From NCBI GenBank assembly GCA_025765615.1, contig JAIVFJ010000118.1, positions 1 to 64,000 on the forward strand: a stretch of DNA of 64,000 bases, read 5' to 3'. The notes beneath the pieces are model-generated. The model searched no databases and was not told where the DNA came from. It saw only the letters and a list, made by a program, of their open reading frames with translations. Below are positions 19,301 to 28,542 of the stretch, in pieces (positions within the stretch are counted from its first letter, which is position 1; each line of letters opens with the position of its first letter). This DNA is from Zopfochytrium polystomum (Eukaryota > Chytridiomycota > Chytridiomycetes > Chytridiales > Chytridiaceae). The position numbers and the translations under genes were made by a program.

Positions 19301-20053
19301 ATCTTGAATGTGGACTGTGAACTGTGGTACTTGAATCCTTGACTGTGGGTTCTGTGAACTAGAGTCTTGGCCATGACTGTGAGCTCTATGAGCTCTACTT
19401 GAATCTTGACTGTGAACTGTGAACTGTGGAACTTGAGTCTTGGCTGGCTGTGAATCTTGAATCAGGGGCTTGAGAGCATGAGACTTGGGGGCTTGACTTG
19501 AGTTTTGGGTGACTGTTCCAATTGGTGGAGGTTGGACTTGACCAGTGACCCAATCAATGTCAGGGTTCTGGGCTTGCAGCCATGGTAATCCCAGGATGAC
19601 AGAGAATGTGGGTGAGCCAAGATCCAATACTTCCAGGTTGACCATGGATGGTGGAAAGTCTTGGATGTGGAGGTTTAGCTTGGTTTCATGGCTGATTTCC
19701 TTGAACAGAGCATGATTGGCAAAGTGGACCTTGAGGGGTGTGGATTTCTTGATGGTGGGAATGGCACAAGACTTGGCAAGGGTGGCATCAATGATGTTGC
19801 AGGATGATCCAGAGTCGATAAGGGCCTTGGTTGTGATGGTTGACTTGGGTGAGAGTTGAATCTTGACATCCATGGTGAGTTGGTGGGGCTTGGAATCTGA
19901 GGTGTTTGTGGTGCTGGTGGTGGTGATGAAACAGGGGCAGCTTGGAGGAGGGTCCAGGGAATTGCCCCTCAGTGAGCCTGGACCTGGGAGTTTGGGTGCT
20001 TCTTCCTTGGGCAGTCCTTGACAGCATGCTCCTTGGAGCCACAGTAGAAACAC
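16334..20053 (-). CDS. pol: gypsy pol polyprotein (PR-RT-RH-IN-chromodomain)
   Basis: A full-length 1,239-aa ORF. Protease ALIDSGSSCNIID is at about residue 80, reverse transcriptase YLDDILVFS near 490, and RNase H with DASDYALGAVLSQ. The integrase zinc domain has HPGEHKTYELV and CETCQRNK near 850. The D,D,E core is SMDFIV, SDRGPQF and TERTNQTLEQYL (about 883, 945 and 985). A chromodomain, FLVKWKGYSDADNTWEPES, spans about 1,173-1,222 and typically steers integration to marked chromatin. It overlaps gag by 85 bp in the -1 frame, so it is expected as a gag-pol frameshift product. No inactivating change is visible. Confidence 0.96.
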   Translation of the reverse strand: MFLLWLQGACCQGLPKEEAPKLPGPGSLRGNSLDPPPSCPCFITTTSTTNTSDSKPHQLTMDVKIQLSPKSTITTKALIDSGSSCNIIDATLAKSCAIPTIKKSTPLKVHFANHALFKEISHETKLNLHIQDFPPSMVNLEVLDLGSPTFSVILGLPWLQAQNPDIDWVTGQVQPPPIGTVTQNSSQAPKSHALKPLIQDSQPAKTQVPQFTVHSQDSSRAHRAHSHGQDSSSQNPQSRIQVPQFTVHIQDSSSTAHSLCQEQNSQSKIQESQFPVKNSCTTAEEHRNLDPSDLLLASKLPKEYLPYADVFSKTKADLLPAQRPYDCEIPLKDETCSPPFKPLYHLSPPEAKALQEYIEEMLNKGFIQPSKSPAGAPIFFVKKKDGGLRPCVDYRDLNEMTVKNRYPLPLISELLDKLSHARIFSKIDLRGAYNLVRIKPQDQWKTAFRCKYGHFEYLVMPFGLTNAPAIFQGMMNDIFRDILDLFVIVYLDDILVFSSDTASHMGHVKTVLERLRQHHLYAKLEKCEFHKTSIEFLGFIVSDKGISMAPDKIQTILEWKAPNSIKDVQSFLGFCNFYRTFIANYSAIAKPLTDLTKKTTKFEWTPAAEQAWLALKTATTSAPLLKHVDPLLPFTLETDASDYALGAVLSQPSSQDPSAPLHPVAYYSRKLNSAECNYTVHDKELLAIVEAFKFWRHYLAGSKGISVYSDHKNLTFFRARRLLKQRHARWAELLSEYDFKLCYSPGHLNTVADALSRRTDLAPEGGDGFTPPSKTHLSLLPDSVWAHAISKDPKPHKIQISQEEEKLEILKTRHDAATAGHPGEHKTYELVSRDFYWPGMRKYIKNYVSSCETCQRNKSSRHKPYGLLEPLPIAISPWSSISMDFIVKLPPSHGFDSILVVICRRTKLAHFIPCTENIDAQGTADLFLQHIFRLHGLPQSIISDRGPQFRSQFWKALTTALGIKSQLSTAYHPQTDGQTERTNQTLEQYLRCYVSYQQDDWPTLLPLAEFALNNSLHSSTQLSPFFATYGFNPRGDLLGQEILSNVQAPAVASHLHKLKIISTFLDSTLKQAQEDASRFANTHRMDHDLAVGQQVWLLRKNLQTKRPSPKLDNLKLGPFKILEQINPVTFKLDLPASMKIHPVFHVSLLEKFVANSIPGRVVPPPPPVEVEGEEEFEVEQILDAKWFGRTLKFLVKWKGYSDADNTWEPESNLTHCQDLLLKFKTRYPTKLQKRPKRGR

Positions 20054-20892
20054 AGTCCCTGCTGGGCCCTCCTTGTTTTCTCCTCTTGGCTCAGAGGACC
20101 CTTAGGAAGTGTCTCAACTGCATCCACTTGCATGGGTTCAGGAACTGTAAGAGCTTGAGGGACTGGGGTAGGTCTTGATGTAGTTCCTACTTGTCTTTGC
20201 TTCAGCCTCTTGGAGTAGAGTCTGTTGTCAATCTTGATGGCAAGGAGAATGTACTCTTCCAAGGTCTCAGGGATGTCCAGAGACTGGGAGAGCATGTCTT
20301 GGATAGACTCATGGAGACCATCATGGTACAGCTCCATCAGAGCTGCATCATTGTATCCAGAGTCTCTGGCTAGTTGCTTGAATTGGTTGGTGTAGGCCAC
20401 ACAAGATTGCTTTCCTTGCTTGATATGCTTGAGCTTGGATCTTGCTGTCCAAGATGCGTAGGGGTCACCAAAGGTAGCTTCCAGCCCCTCCCAGAGCTCT
20501 TGCAGGGTGTTGGGTGTGCTTGGGAGAGATCTGTACCATGATTGAGCTTGACCAGACAGGAGGGTGCTTGTGAAAAGAACCTTGACTTGCTCACTGGGAA
20601 ATCTTGAAGGTTGGAGAAGGATGACATTCTCCACAGTGGCCATAAAGTTCCTAAGGTCTTTGGCCAGCCCAGTGAACTTGTCAGGGCTGGGAACCTTGGG
20701 CTCTCTTGCTTGGTTGGCTTGGGGCAGGGGAAGAGCTTGATGTTCTTGTTGGTGAAGTTGTTGTTGAAGCTGGTGCTGCTGGTGAAGGACTTGTTCTTGA
20801 AGTTGGTGTGTCTGTCTTGAAAGGGCTTGTAATTGGTCCATCAAGGCTTGGAAGGCAGTTGCATCAGGGAAGGTGTTGTTTGGGTCAGACAT
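19969..20892 (-). CDS. gag: gypsy gag
   Basis: A 307-aa protein. The amino-terminal coiled-coil-like region is rich in Gln and His (about residues 15-55). The retrotransposon gag core follows (PDKFTGLAKDLRNFMATVEN, AQSWYRSL, LWEGLEATFGD). A CCHC zinc knuckle CFYCGSKEHAVKDC sits at about residues 282-295. It packages element RNA into virus-like particles. It starts at the ATG 40 bp after the 5' LTR. Confidence 0.95.
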   Translation of the reverse strand: MSDPNNTFPDATAFQALMDQLQALSRQTHQLQEQVLHQQHQLQQQLHQQEHQALPLPQANQAREPKVPSPDKFTGLAKDLRNFMATVENVILLQPSRFPSEQVKVLFTSTLLSGQAQSWYRSLPSTPNTLQELWEGLEATFGDPYASWTARSKLKHIKQGKQSCVAYTNQFKQLARDSGYNDAALMELYHDGLHESIQDMLSQSLDIPETLEEYILLAIKIDNRLYSKRLKQRQVGTTSRPTPVPQALTVPEPMQVDAVETLPKGPLSQEEKTRRAQQGLCFYCGSKEHAVKDCPRKKHPNSQVQAH

Positions 20893-20919
20893 GATGGCAG
20901 AGAGTAGTGGGAGAGGGTG

Positions 20920-20930
20920 AAGTGAATTAT
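20920..20930 (-). promoter_or_regulatory. self-priming primer binding site, gypsy copy 1
   Basis: The minus strand reads ATAATTCACTT, two bases after the LTR end. It is perfectly complementary to AAGTGAATTAT inside the LTR (21,003-21,013 on the plus strand as ATAATTCACTT), which begins about 35 bases after the TATAAAA box (21,042-21,048), where transcription should start. This is the layout of Tf1/sushi-type elements, whose RNA 5' end folds back to prime cDNA. There is no tRNA-complementary TGG at the LTR edge. Confidence 0.75.
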
Positions 20931-20932
20931 GA

Positions 20933-21240
20933 TGTCAGGAACAGGGCAGGACAGGGCAAGGCAGACAAGGAACTGAGAGGAGTGATGATTGTATTGGAAA
21001 CAATAATTCACTTGAGGGATGGGACAGGTCCCCCATCCCCCTTTTATACCTTTTGAGAGTGTTCCTTGTCAAGACTCCAAGAAAGTTCCAGAAAGAGCAA
21101 TTAGTAATACAATGATACCAATGATACCAATGACAACAAGACAAGTCAGGAAAGCAAAGAAGGTTCCAGAAGGTTCCACAAGGTTCCATGAAGGAATGTT
21201 CTAGAAGGTTCCAGAGGTTTCCAGAGGGTGATTCATAACA
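20933..21240 (-). repeat. gypsy copy 1 LTR (5' LTR)
   Basis: The 308-bp LTR carries the TATAAAA promoter on the minus strand at 21,042-21,048. It appears identical to the partner LTR. Confidence 0.95.
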
Positions 21241-22497
21241 ATAAAGGATGTTGGCATAGCAGCAAATCAGCTCGTCAACATTTGATTCAAATTCTCCACT
21301 GTTGGGTCCAACATAATGATAACGCAGTTTAGACAGACCAACGTTCAAGGAGTTCAAACAACTACGCATATCGCCAGAGTCTTCAAATGACATTGTCCTT
21401 ACAATATCGGCAAGAATACCAATAACCTTTGGAGCTTGTTCGCCAATTACATCTACACAAAGCGGTCGTAATAATTTGAGTTGCCTTTCAATGAATGCTT
21501 TATAGACGGGGGCATCAGACTTGTCGATTTCAAGTTCGGAGATGGTTTGTAGCATAGTGTCAAGTGCGAGTCCCATCACCTTGTCTGAATCCAAGAAACG
21601 AACAAACCATACAGGCTGTTTACCGCAATTGTTGGGATCCATTTCTCGAACCACGATTTGTTTCCAAAATGGAATCCAATAAGGACTGGTACAAATAGAC
21701 CGAAAAACACGAGTTGATTCTGACCATTGTATCTTGACAGTGAATTCAAGTACATAAAGGAGATCCCATGCTTGATGGACACTGTCTCCAGAGAGAGCTG
21801 GAATAAGTGCCAAAACAGCTGAAACAAGCAGTTGCAAAAATGGATCAAATTCCGGCTCAGATTCATTTTCGACTATAATTGATGTCGTTTTGCTACATTC
21901 AACAAGGAATTCAAGATGGGTTTGAACATAGGTTTCCACGTATTGAAGTGCTTCCATAGCTTGATCGCTGTCAAAGCTGCTGGTCAGTAAGGTGATGAGA
22001 GGACCGTCACCACGATGAACTTTATCAATCATGCCCTTCCAGAATTTCAAACGCATCTCAAATGGCCTCAGCCGAAGGGACTGCCCGACCTCGAAGGAAG
22101 AGTTTATAGCTTGGGCGGAAAGATTGTCCAAATGGCAGGCAGGGGGTTGGACGATGCTATTTACGGGAAATAGCAAGGGAATTGATTGTAAAATCGCATG
22201 ATCTTCCTCTGAACCATGAAGATCAAATGTGTAGGATAGATCTATGTAGCTCCGAACAGCGACCAATGTGGAGAAGAAGAAAGGACTATGGAACTTCTTT
22301 GGCCCGCAGTTTGTAGCTGACAAGAGCGCAATTCGGAGGATGGGATCAATAAGAAATGGCTTTACAAAACGACGTCCGACGACTGATCGGGCAAGGGAGC
22401 AGCAGCAAGATAGTCGAGTAAGATCCAAGAAGGTCAGCAAGCTGAAGATGGCACAGATCACTTCTTCAGGAAGGCGAAAAAGGTGATGGTGATGCAT
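21241..22497 (-). pseudogene. F-box family gene 1, 5' half (split by gypsy element)
   Basis: Starts MHHHHLFRLPEEVICAIFSLL, followed by TFLDLTRLSCCCSLARSVVG, an F-box (about residues 6-45) that would bind Skp1 in an SCF ubiquitin ligase. The remaining residues form a helical region without a recognised repeat. The open frame runs into the LTR at 21,240 and continues from 16,025. Paralogues are at 23,275-25,964 (complete but frameshifted) and 50,483-51,103 (truncated). The upstream sequence has tandem GTTCTTTC words at 22,600-22,740. Confidence 0.85.
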
Positions 22498-22599
22498 GTC
22501 GTACAGAGATCGCGACTGTTGGGGTTGTTAAAGATAAGCAAGATCAAAAGAAAAAGATCACACCAAAGAGATGCGTTACTTGGTGAGAACGACGACGGG

Positions 22600-22740
22600 A
22601 AGGGCGGCGGCAAGTGTGACAAGGCGTTCTTTCAGAACGAGCGTGACAAGTCGTTCTTTCTGAATGTGTGTGACATGTTTGGCAAGCGTGACAAGGCGTT
22701 CTTTCAGAACGAGTGTGAAAAGTCGTGCATGTCTTGGCGA
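22600..22740. repeat. tandem TGACAAG/GTTCTTTCAGAACG repeats upstream of F-box gene 1
   Basis: Three irregular units contain GTGACAAGgCGTTCTTTC followed by AGAACGA or TGAATG. The same element, on the other strand, forms the 27-bp tandem array at 28,290-28,386. It lies about 100-240 bp upstream of the F-box start, so it is a candidate upstream activating array. Confidence 0.55.
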
Positions 22741-22824
22741 AGGAGGAGAGAAGAATATAAGAAAAAAATCATATAGTATGTTTCGTGTAGGAGAGAACGT
22801 AGTGAGAGAATTGTAGAACCAGAT

Positions 22825-22885
22825 ATTCAATAAAGACGAAATACAATTGAATATGTCGTGCTGATCGAGTGGCATGGGATCATAT
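22825..22885. promoter_or_regulatory. shared AAAGAC...GGCATGGG promoter-like block (copy 1)
   Basis: The order is AAAGACGAAATACAATTGAATATGT, about 15 bp, GAGTGGCATGGG, then a TATATA sequence. Closely similar blocks are at 38,058-38,110 and 53,174-53,240, the latter followed by TATATAAAAAG. They are not coding and are probably promoter modules. (Sequence given in pieces: AAAGACGAAATACAATT then GAATATGT.). Confidence 0.45.
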
Positions 22886-22969
22886 ATAGTGTGGGGGGAA
22901 GGCTGAAGAATAAGATAAGAAAAAAAATCCAAAAAAATCCAAAAAAATTCAAAGAATATGTGAAGTAAT

Positions 22970-23220
22970 GTGAAGTAATGTGAAGTAATGTAAAGTAAAG
23001 AAGTGAAGTGGAGTAAGTGAACAAGATGTTCAAAAAAGGTAACGTCCAACGACATTATGTGAGTGAATATGTTAGTTGGTGTGTCGGGAATGGGCGTTCA
23101 AAATATGAACATAATTAATGTGGAAGTCTGTTAAACGTAAAACAATAAGGAGATTTGAAAAGAAATGAGGGAGAAGATTTTTTTTTGATATGATATGATA
23201 TGATATGATATGATACCATA
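22970..23220. repeat. short tandem repeats and TGTCGGGAATGGGCG box between F-box genes
   Basis: It holds three AATGTGAAGT words (22,970-23,005), the box TGTCGGGAATGGGCG at 23,082-23,096, and a five-copy ATATG microsatellite (23,185-23,213). A variant box, TGTTGGGAATGGGCA, is at 23,243-23,257. The box also appears in front of several array genes at 35-38 kb. No gene is seen. Confidence 0.6.
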
Positions 23221-23274
23221 TGTGTTAGGTATATTTCGAGCGTGTTGGGAATGGGCAGTTGACTTGTCGTTCCT

Positions 23275-25964
23275 TTATTCGTTTGCCCAGACAAGCCCAT
23301 ACTTCTTATACAGCATTTTCACCCTCTCACCAAATGATACATTCATGTACCATTCTTCCTTCCTCTCCAATGCATCTTTCCATGCTGCGATAACCTCACC
23401 CACACCCGACAAGACCCTCCGAAACCCAAAGCCTGCTTCCTCCGATCGCGTTAAATACACGAACCTTGCACTCCTGCAGAACGTTGCCTGTACCCACACC
23501 TCTCTCAGACAACAAGCCACCGCTTCCTCGTAAACAAGACCAGACGCTGGTGCCAGCATCTGTGTAACAAAGTCCAGCTCTGGCGATGCAATCTCTGGTT
23601 TATCTGGGACTGAGCTTGGATCGTGGATTTCTTCCGGCTGGCTCAAGTACGCAACTAGGAGAGATAGTAGAGAGCCTGTTAAACTTGGAGATACTGTCGG
23701 GGATCCAACTACACTTTGGTGTAGCTGGCGAACCACTTTCATTACAAGGATCCCACTACGCAGATGATATTCCTGCTGGGCATGTTCAAGGGCTGCAATC
23801 AATAACCTTTCTACATCGCTAATAGAAGCAGATTTGGTGTTGATTAGGCCGGCCATCTGCTTCGCGGATGCTGTAGCCAATGTTTCGGTAAAAACTTCTG
23901 GGAATTCATAGCTTCTCTTCCAAAGCAAAGCCATGTCCGCAAACGTTATCGGGCTGAGATGGCGTATCACTGATTCCAAAACGAGGGCACGTATTTTAAA
24001 GCCAGGGGAGTGATGATGCCAGTCATGAGATATAACGTTGTACAAAAATAGCACCAAAGGCTGTATTCGCGCCGAAAATCCACGCTGTGCAAGGGCACCA
24101 ATGACTGCAGGAAAGCCCAACTCATGGATGTCGCGATCCATACTAGTTTCAAGAGAATATTGTGGGAGAATGAGAAGGATAGCATCGAGGATCTCAATCA
24201 ACTTGCTTTCGTTCATGTCAGGGGCCAAACGACTAATCAGTTTTCCAACGCCTTTTTGTTTGTTCAGTCGTGACACAAGGATAGGAATGCAATGCTCAAG
24301 CAAATTCTGACGATGAAGCTCCAACTTGTTTTGGCACAGACAGTCCAGCAACTCCAGCCCAACCATGTCAATCGCAAGCACAAAAGCTGTCCTGAACCGT
24401 TCACCCGACAACAAACTACAGAGTTTTGTCAAATTGACTTTACGCTCGAGCTTAACAGTGGAACGAATATAGGTGAGATGCAAATCCTTGCTACCACAGA
24501 TTGGAAGAACTGCCAGTGGAAACGGGCTTGGTCGGCCTTCTTTGTGCTTCACGTCGATGTAAAAGTGAACAAGCTCCTCGACGTCTAATTGGAACTTGAT
24601 CTTGGCCATGTCGTCATCTACGTTACGCGGCCCCAAAGCCAGGGTCCATTCAGAGCAGTCAATAGTTCATACAGGCGGCCGTCCAATACGCTCACGCAGC
24701 TCTCCAATAATTTCCAGATCGCAGCTTTGAACTGCAAGTTTTCGATGGTCCTTCTAATATCTGCAAGTGCAGCAATGATCTTTGGAGCGTGTTCCAAATT
24801 TACTACAGAACAAAAGTATTCCAAAAGTTGCAGTTGCCTGACGATAAATGTGCGGTAATCATGCATGCCTGACTTGTTCACTTCTCGTTCCTGAAATGCT
24901 TGTAGTAACGCATTTTTAGCCTCAGCAACTCCATCCACATCAACAGAACGAAGGTGCTCTATAAACCGAGATGCATCACCGAAATCACGACTATCAAGGA
25001 AACGGATCACAAACTGTTTCCAAAATACAATCCAATCAGAACTGGCAGACACACAATCAGGAACGATATGAGCGTACGGAAATGATGCTTTGGCAGTAAA
25101 CACAAGCACACAGATGTGTTCCCAAGCTTGCCGGACCATTTCCATCGAGCGAGCAGCAAGTGCTGGAAGAAGGGATACAAGGGCTTTGACCAGCACAGAT
25201 GGCAACCATGGTTTCTGTTTGATTGCTTCGACCGGCTCATTATCGTAATATTCACGATCGCTGTCATAGCTTTCTTGTTTTTTTTCCATTGCATCATTCT
25301 CGACCATATCATAGCTTTCAGAAAAGAGCCGAATACGATATTCCAAGTAGTTGAATGCAGCTTCAGCCTGAACTGGGTCAAAACTGCGGGTGAGCAAGTA
25401 CATATCAGGACGGGTCTTTGGTGTCTCCATCAAGTCTTTCCAGAATGCAAATCGTATGTCAAAAGGTATCAGTGCAATAGTAAATCCCGGCTTCACAGTT
25501 CCATCCCCACAGTATGCATTCACAGCATCTGTGACAAGATGGTCAAGAAGTGGTTCTCCAAGTTCATCGAACTTGCTCACGAGACATTCGATTGGAAATA
25601 GGGTGGGGATAGACTTTATGGCTGTTACGGCGTCCAAGCCCCGTATATCGAACGTGCAGCGCAAATCAATGCAGCATCGGATTGCAACCAGCGCTGAGAA
25701 TGAGAAAGGACCAGGCTCAGCTGATCGATTGTCCCAGTGGTGACGGCTGGCTTCCGTGGCTAAAGCTTGGGTTATGTGGAGAAGTGGGCGAAGCAGCAAT
25801 GCTTTGACGACGTGGCCTCCGACAACCGATCGGGCAAGGGTGCAGCAGTGAGACAGGCTTACGAGATCAGAAAGCGTCAGGAAGCGGCAGACTGTAATCA
25901 GCACGTCGTCGGTAAGGCAAAACAGTCGGGGGGTCAACGACGATTGAGTTGACATGTCAGGCAC
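23275..25964 (-). pseudogene. F-box family gene 2 (one frameshift)
   Basis: Paralogue of the gypsy-split gene. The first frame (25,964-24,618) begins MPDMSTQSSLTPRLFCLTDD with the F-box FLTLSDLVSLSHCCTLARSVVG at about residues 15-50. The second frame (24,636-23,275) has LPICGSKDLHLTYI, LNKQKGVGKLISRLA and ends MLYKKYGLVWANE, each matched in gene 1. The two frames overlap and differ by -1 at about 24,620-24,660. I see no intron there with good borders, so a one-base indel is most likely. It may be a recent pseudogene or a sequence error. An F-box role in SCF ligase assembly is inferred from the family. Confidence 0.75.
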
Positions 25965-26051
25965 GATGAAATTTCTTTTCTTTTTTCACAACCCCTTCAG
26001 TACTCCCCACCACTCCACTCCGCACCCATTACTGTTGACAATACTGTTTTT

Positions 26052-26598
26052 TTACTTTGATCGAGCCTTCCTAGTCTTTGCGGTCTTTCCAGTCTTTACA
26101 GCAGGCTTATTGGAAGCAGTCTGTCTTCTTGGAGGCGCTGCTTTTGCCTTGGCGTTGGGAACAGCCTTTACTCGTTTGACTGGATCTTTCATCGAAACAG
26201 GTGCCTTGGATTTGCTTCGACGTAGATTATTCAAGCGCGCGACAAAGTATTCCAGTTTTGCTTCCAGGACGTTAATGCATCGTTTGCCAACTTGCGAAGT
26301 GTTGCGGCTTTCTTTGGCTGCTTCTCAACTAATATTTTGAGAATTCTGTCTGCAAGGGGTACAAAAAGAATTTAATTCCAAAAGTCAAGAAAATCAGGGA
26401 CTGACCTTGGTGTGCTTTTGTTTGTTCGAAAAGCTTTTTAGAGTCAATGCCTTTGCTGCCTACTGTTCCACTTGATCCGCTCGGTTTGGAGCTTGCACGG
26501 AATCCTTGCACTCGACTTCCGCTTCGGAATGAAGACTTAGCAGAACCGAAACCACCAGCAGCTCTTTTCACATCAGCAGCTCTTTTAGCACGAACGAG
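26052..26598 (-). CDS. basic, Ser/Lys/Arg-rich protein, exons
   Basis: The first visible exon starts at 26,598 after a TTTTCAG acceptor: LVRAKRAADVKRAAGGFGSAK, then a Ser/Gly/Lys-rich stretch to EQTKAHQ. An intron from about 26,406 (GTCAGTCC) to 26,346 (TTGCAG) leads to ILKILVEKQPKKAATLRKLA. The last part (LNNLRRSKSKAPVS to KTRKARSK, ending 26,052) is in a different frame, so another small intron or an indel near 26,270-26,310 is needed. The tail is histone-H1-like in composition. A donor GTACGT at 26,660 lies in phase with the preceding gene but after its TGA, so the two may once have been a single gene. Confidence 0.45.
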
Positions 26599-26672
26599 CT
26601 GAAAATGTTGAGTTAACAAAGGATTATGGACAGAATAAGACTAAAATTCAGGAAACGTACTTCGGGAAAAGA

Positions 26673-27839
26673 TCATAAACCGAATTTGAAGAAGGGAAGA
26701 GCATCTATCGGGGTGGGATCGGCGAGCGTGACCTGATCGAGAATCTTATTGGCGACTTCCTGGTCCGCTTTAGGGAGAGCTGTCAAATAATCCTTCAGAG
26801 ATTTCAGTTCAGCCTCGCGGAAACCCCCAGGGAAATCTTCCGCACTCAGGGTATCCACCAAGAACTTTGCGCACTCTCGATTTTTTGTGCAGACGACATT
26901 CTCGGCGCCCATCAAGGCGTTTTCAATTTTTTTCTTATAGTCTTCCAAGGCCTTCTTGGCCTTGCCGTACGTAGCATATGGTATTTTCTGGAAAGTTTGC
27001 AATGTTTTTATATCATCATGAATCCGGAAAGACTGCCTTACCTTCACTATCGGGTGTACCAACCAACCCTCAATTTTGTCGGTCGCTGCATATACTGCCT
27101 TTTCAAACTTTTCCACAAGACCAGCTTTTCAACAGAAGAAAAAAAGAGTGTCAGTGGGCGAAAGCATCAGTGGTACGACAGGAACATACCTTTTATACAC
27201 TTAACGTTAAATCCAGCAAGTGAAGCGTCCAGAACCGGTTTCAATCTCCCCATAGTAATTTCACGATGATCTCTGATCGTGTTCCAAACGTTCCATTTTA
27301 TTCCCTGGAGATCGAGTCGCCCCGGATCTTCCGGGTTAAGGGCATTGCCCATAACAAGCTTTTTCTTCAGACTGTTGGCAGCCGATGTGATTACAAGTGA
27401 GTTCTGGAGTTTGTCATTGATTATCTCCATAATTTGCTGTATGTAGGGTTTCCGATCGGAATTGGAATTAAAGTGGTTCATGATAGTCTGGACTTCAACG
27501 ATAGAACAGTCCTTGACGAGCGGAACGAAAAAGTTATTGACGAGTTCGTTCAGCTGCAAAAGAAGGTGGGCGGTTAGAATGTTGTTCCACAGAGGGAGAG
27601 GACGAGGTGGGCTTGAAACAACACGAGGGAATGGCGCGGAAGATGGTGTAGTTTGTTAAACGCACCTCAAGATTGTGATCGTTTTCCATGCCGCCACCAG
27701 CTGAAGGCAACTTTCTAACGTCATCAGTGGACATGGTGTACAGCAACAGGAAAGGGTTTGCGTTTCCTGCTGCTTCGACGGGAAGGCTGGCTATGACAGC
27801 TGCCAGCAGACCGAGGAGGATTGCGTGGAAGGTGTTCAT
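26673..27839 (-). CDS. secreted protein of unknown function, 3-4 exons
   Basis: Exon 1 (27,839-27,666) encodes a signal peptide, MNTFHAILLGLLAAVIASLP, with probable cleavage after VEA. Exon 2 is 27,553-27,190 and exon 3 begins at 27,124. Introns are 112 bp (GTGCGT...TTGCAG) and 65 bp (GTATGT...AAAAG), and the phases agree. Exon 3 includes a 54-bp stretch (GTAAGG...TTCCAG, about 27,040-26,987) that keeps the frame whether or not it is spliced. The mature protein is helical and charged (LNELVNNFFVPLVKD; KKALEDYKKKIENALMG) with two Cys in VVCTKNRECAKF. It ends FFKFGL at a TGA. It resembles extracellular fungal proteins in layout only; no family is recognised. Confidence 0.65.
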
Positions 27840-28289
27840 AGGGGGCAGGGGTGTTATTGGCAGTTGAACAGGTGGGAGGGGCGTCGGTTGGGGTTTATAT
27901 AGTCGATGCAATTAAAGAATATAAAAAAAGGAAAAGAAAAATTACTCTGCACTTGCTGTCTGTCGGAAGGGGCTTGATCAGAGAGAAATGGTTTTCTTTC
28001 GCTTCCATTTGCTGTTGAAAGGGGTGGGGACAGGCCACAGAAGAGAAGAAAAATTTGTCTCCATTTGGTGAAGCTTGTTGAAAGGAGAAGGGACAGGGAA
28101 AGCTGGTTTGTTTAATTGAGACAAAGAATCAGCCACAATGGGATCAAAACAAACAATCAGACACAGGATCAATCAACACACTTGATTAACGATACCATAC
28201 CTTTTAACGAGACACTCAACCAACCATATAATGAGACACACGCGCAGTGAAGAAGGCCGCCGCAAGGAAATGTGGTCAATGAAATGAAC
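27840..28289. other. intergenic region, no gene seen
   Basis: This is the promoter side of the secreted-protein gene. It has a short duplicated stretch around CATTTG...TTGTTGAAAGG (about 28,005-28,090). No supported ORF or RNA gene. Confidence 0.5.
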
Positions 28290-28386
28290 AGGGTGGACAT
28301 GTCACGTACATTCAGAAAGAACGACATGTCACGTACATTCAGAAAGAACGACATGTCACACAACGTTCAGAAAGAACGACTTGTCA
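28290..28386. repeat. 27-bp tandem repeats with ATTCAGAAAGAAC
   Basis: Three head-to-tail units (27, 27 and 28 bp) start GACATGTCAC and end CAGAAAGAAC, followed by a partial fourth unit (GACTTGTCA). The reverse complement of the same element lies upstream of F-box gene 1 (22,600-22,740). The units are directly adjacent with no spacers. Confidence 0.85.
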
Positions 28387-28542
28387 GGAATTTGTGAACG
28401 TTGGATCGTTTCGCTCTTCGATCCAACAGATCACTGTATGCCAGCGCACTGTTCCATTTCGTTTGATTTAAAGGCCGCAACTCTTCGATTGGCTTAGGTG
28501 TTCTTTTGGGTCTAACCATTCAATCGATCTACTTACAGCGAT

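Larger units (their letters stand above)
16026..21240 (-). mobile_element. Ty3/gypsy chromovirus, copy 1 (complete, with TSD)
   Basis: A 5.2-kb element in reverse orientation inside the F-box gene. The two 308-bp LTRs (16,026-16,333 and 20,933-21,240) appear identical by eye. The target duplication ATAAA is at 16,021-16,025 and 21,241-21,245. The gag and pol ORFs are uninterrupted. The polypurine tract AAAAGGGGGAGATGA lies next to the 3' LTR (near 16,334-16,350). Integrase lies after RNase H and a chromodomain ends pol, placing it with the chromoviruses. The element is young and possibly active. Confidence 0.97.

Noticed and set aside
16846..19374. several 70-170 codon ORFs opposite or out of frame with gypsy pol
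   Set aside because: They recur at the same offsets in copy 2 because the DNA is duplicated, and none has domain content; pol explains the region.
28290..28386. CRISPR array
   Set aside because: The repeats abut one another without spacers and the genome is eukaryotic.
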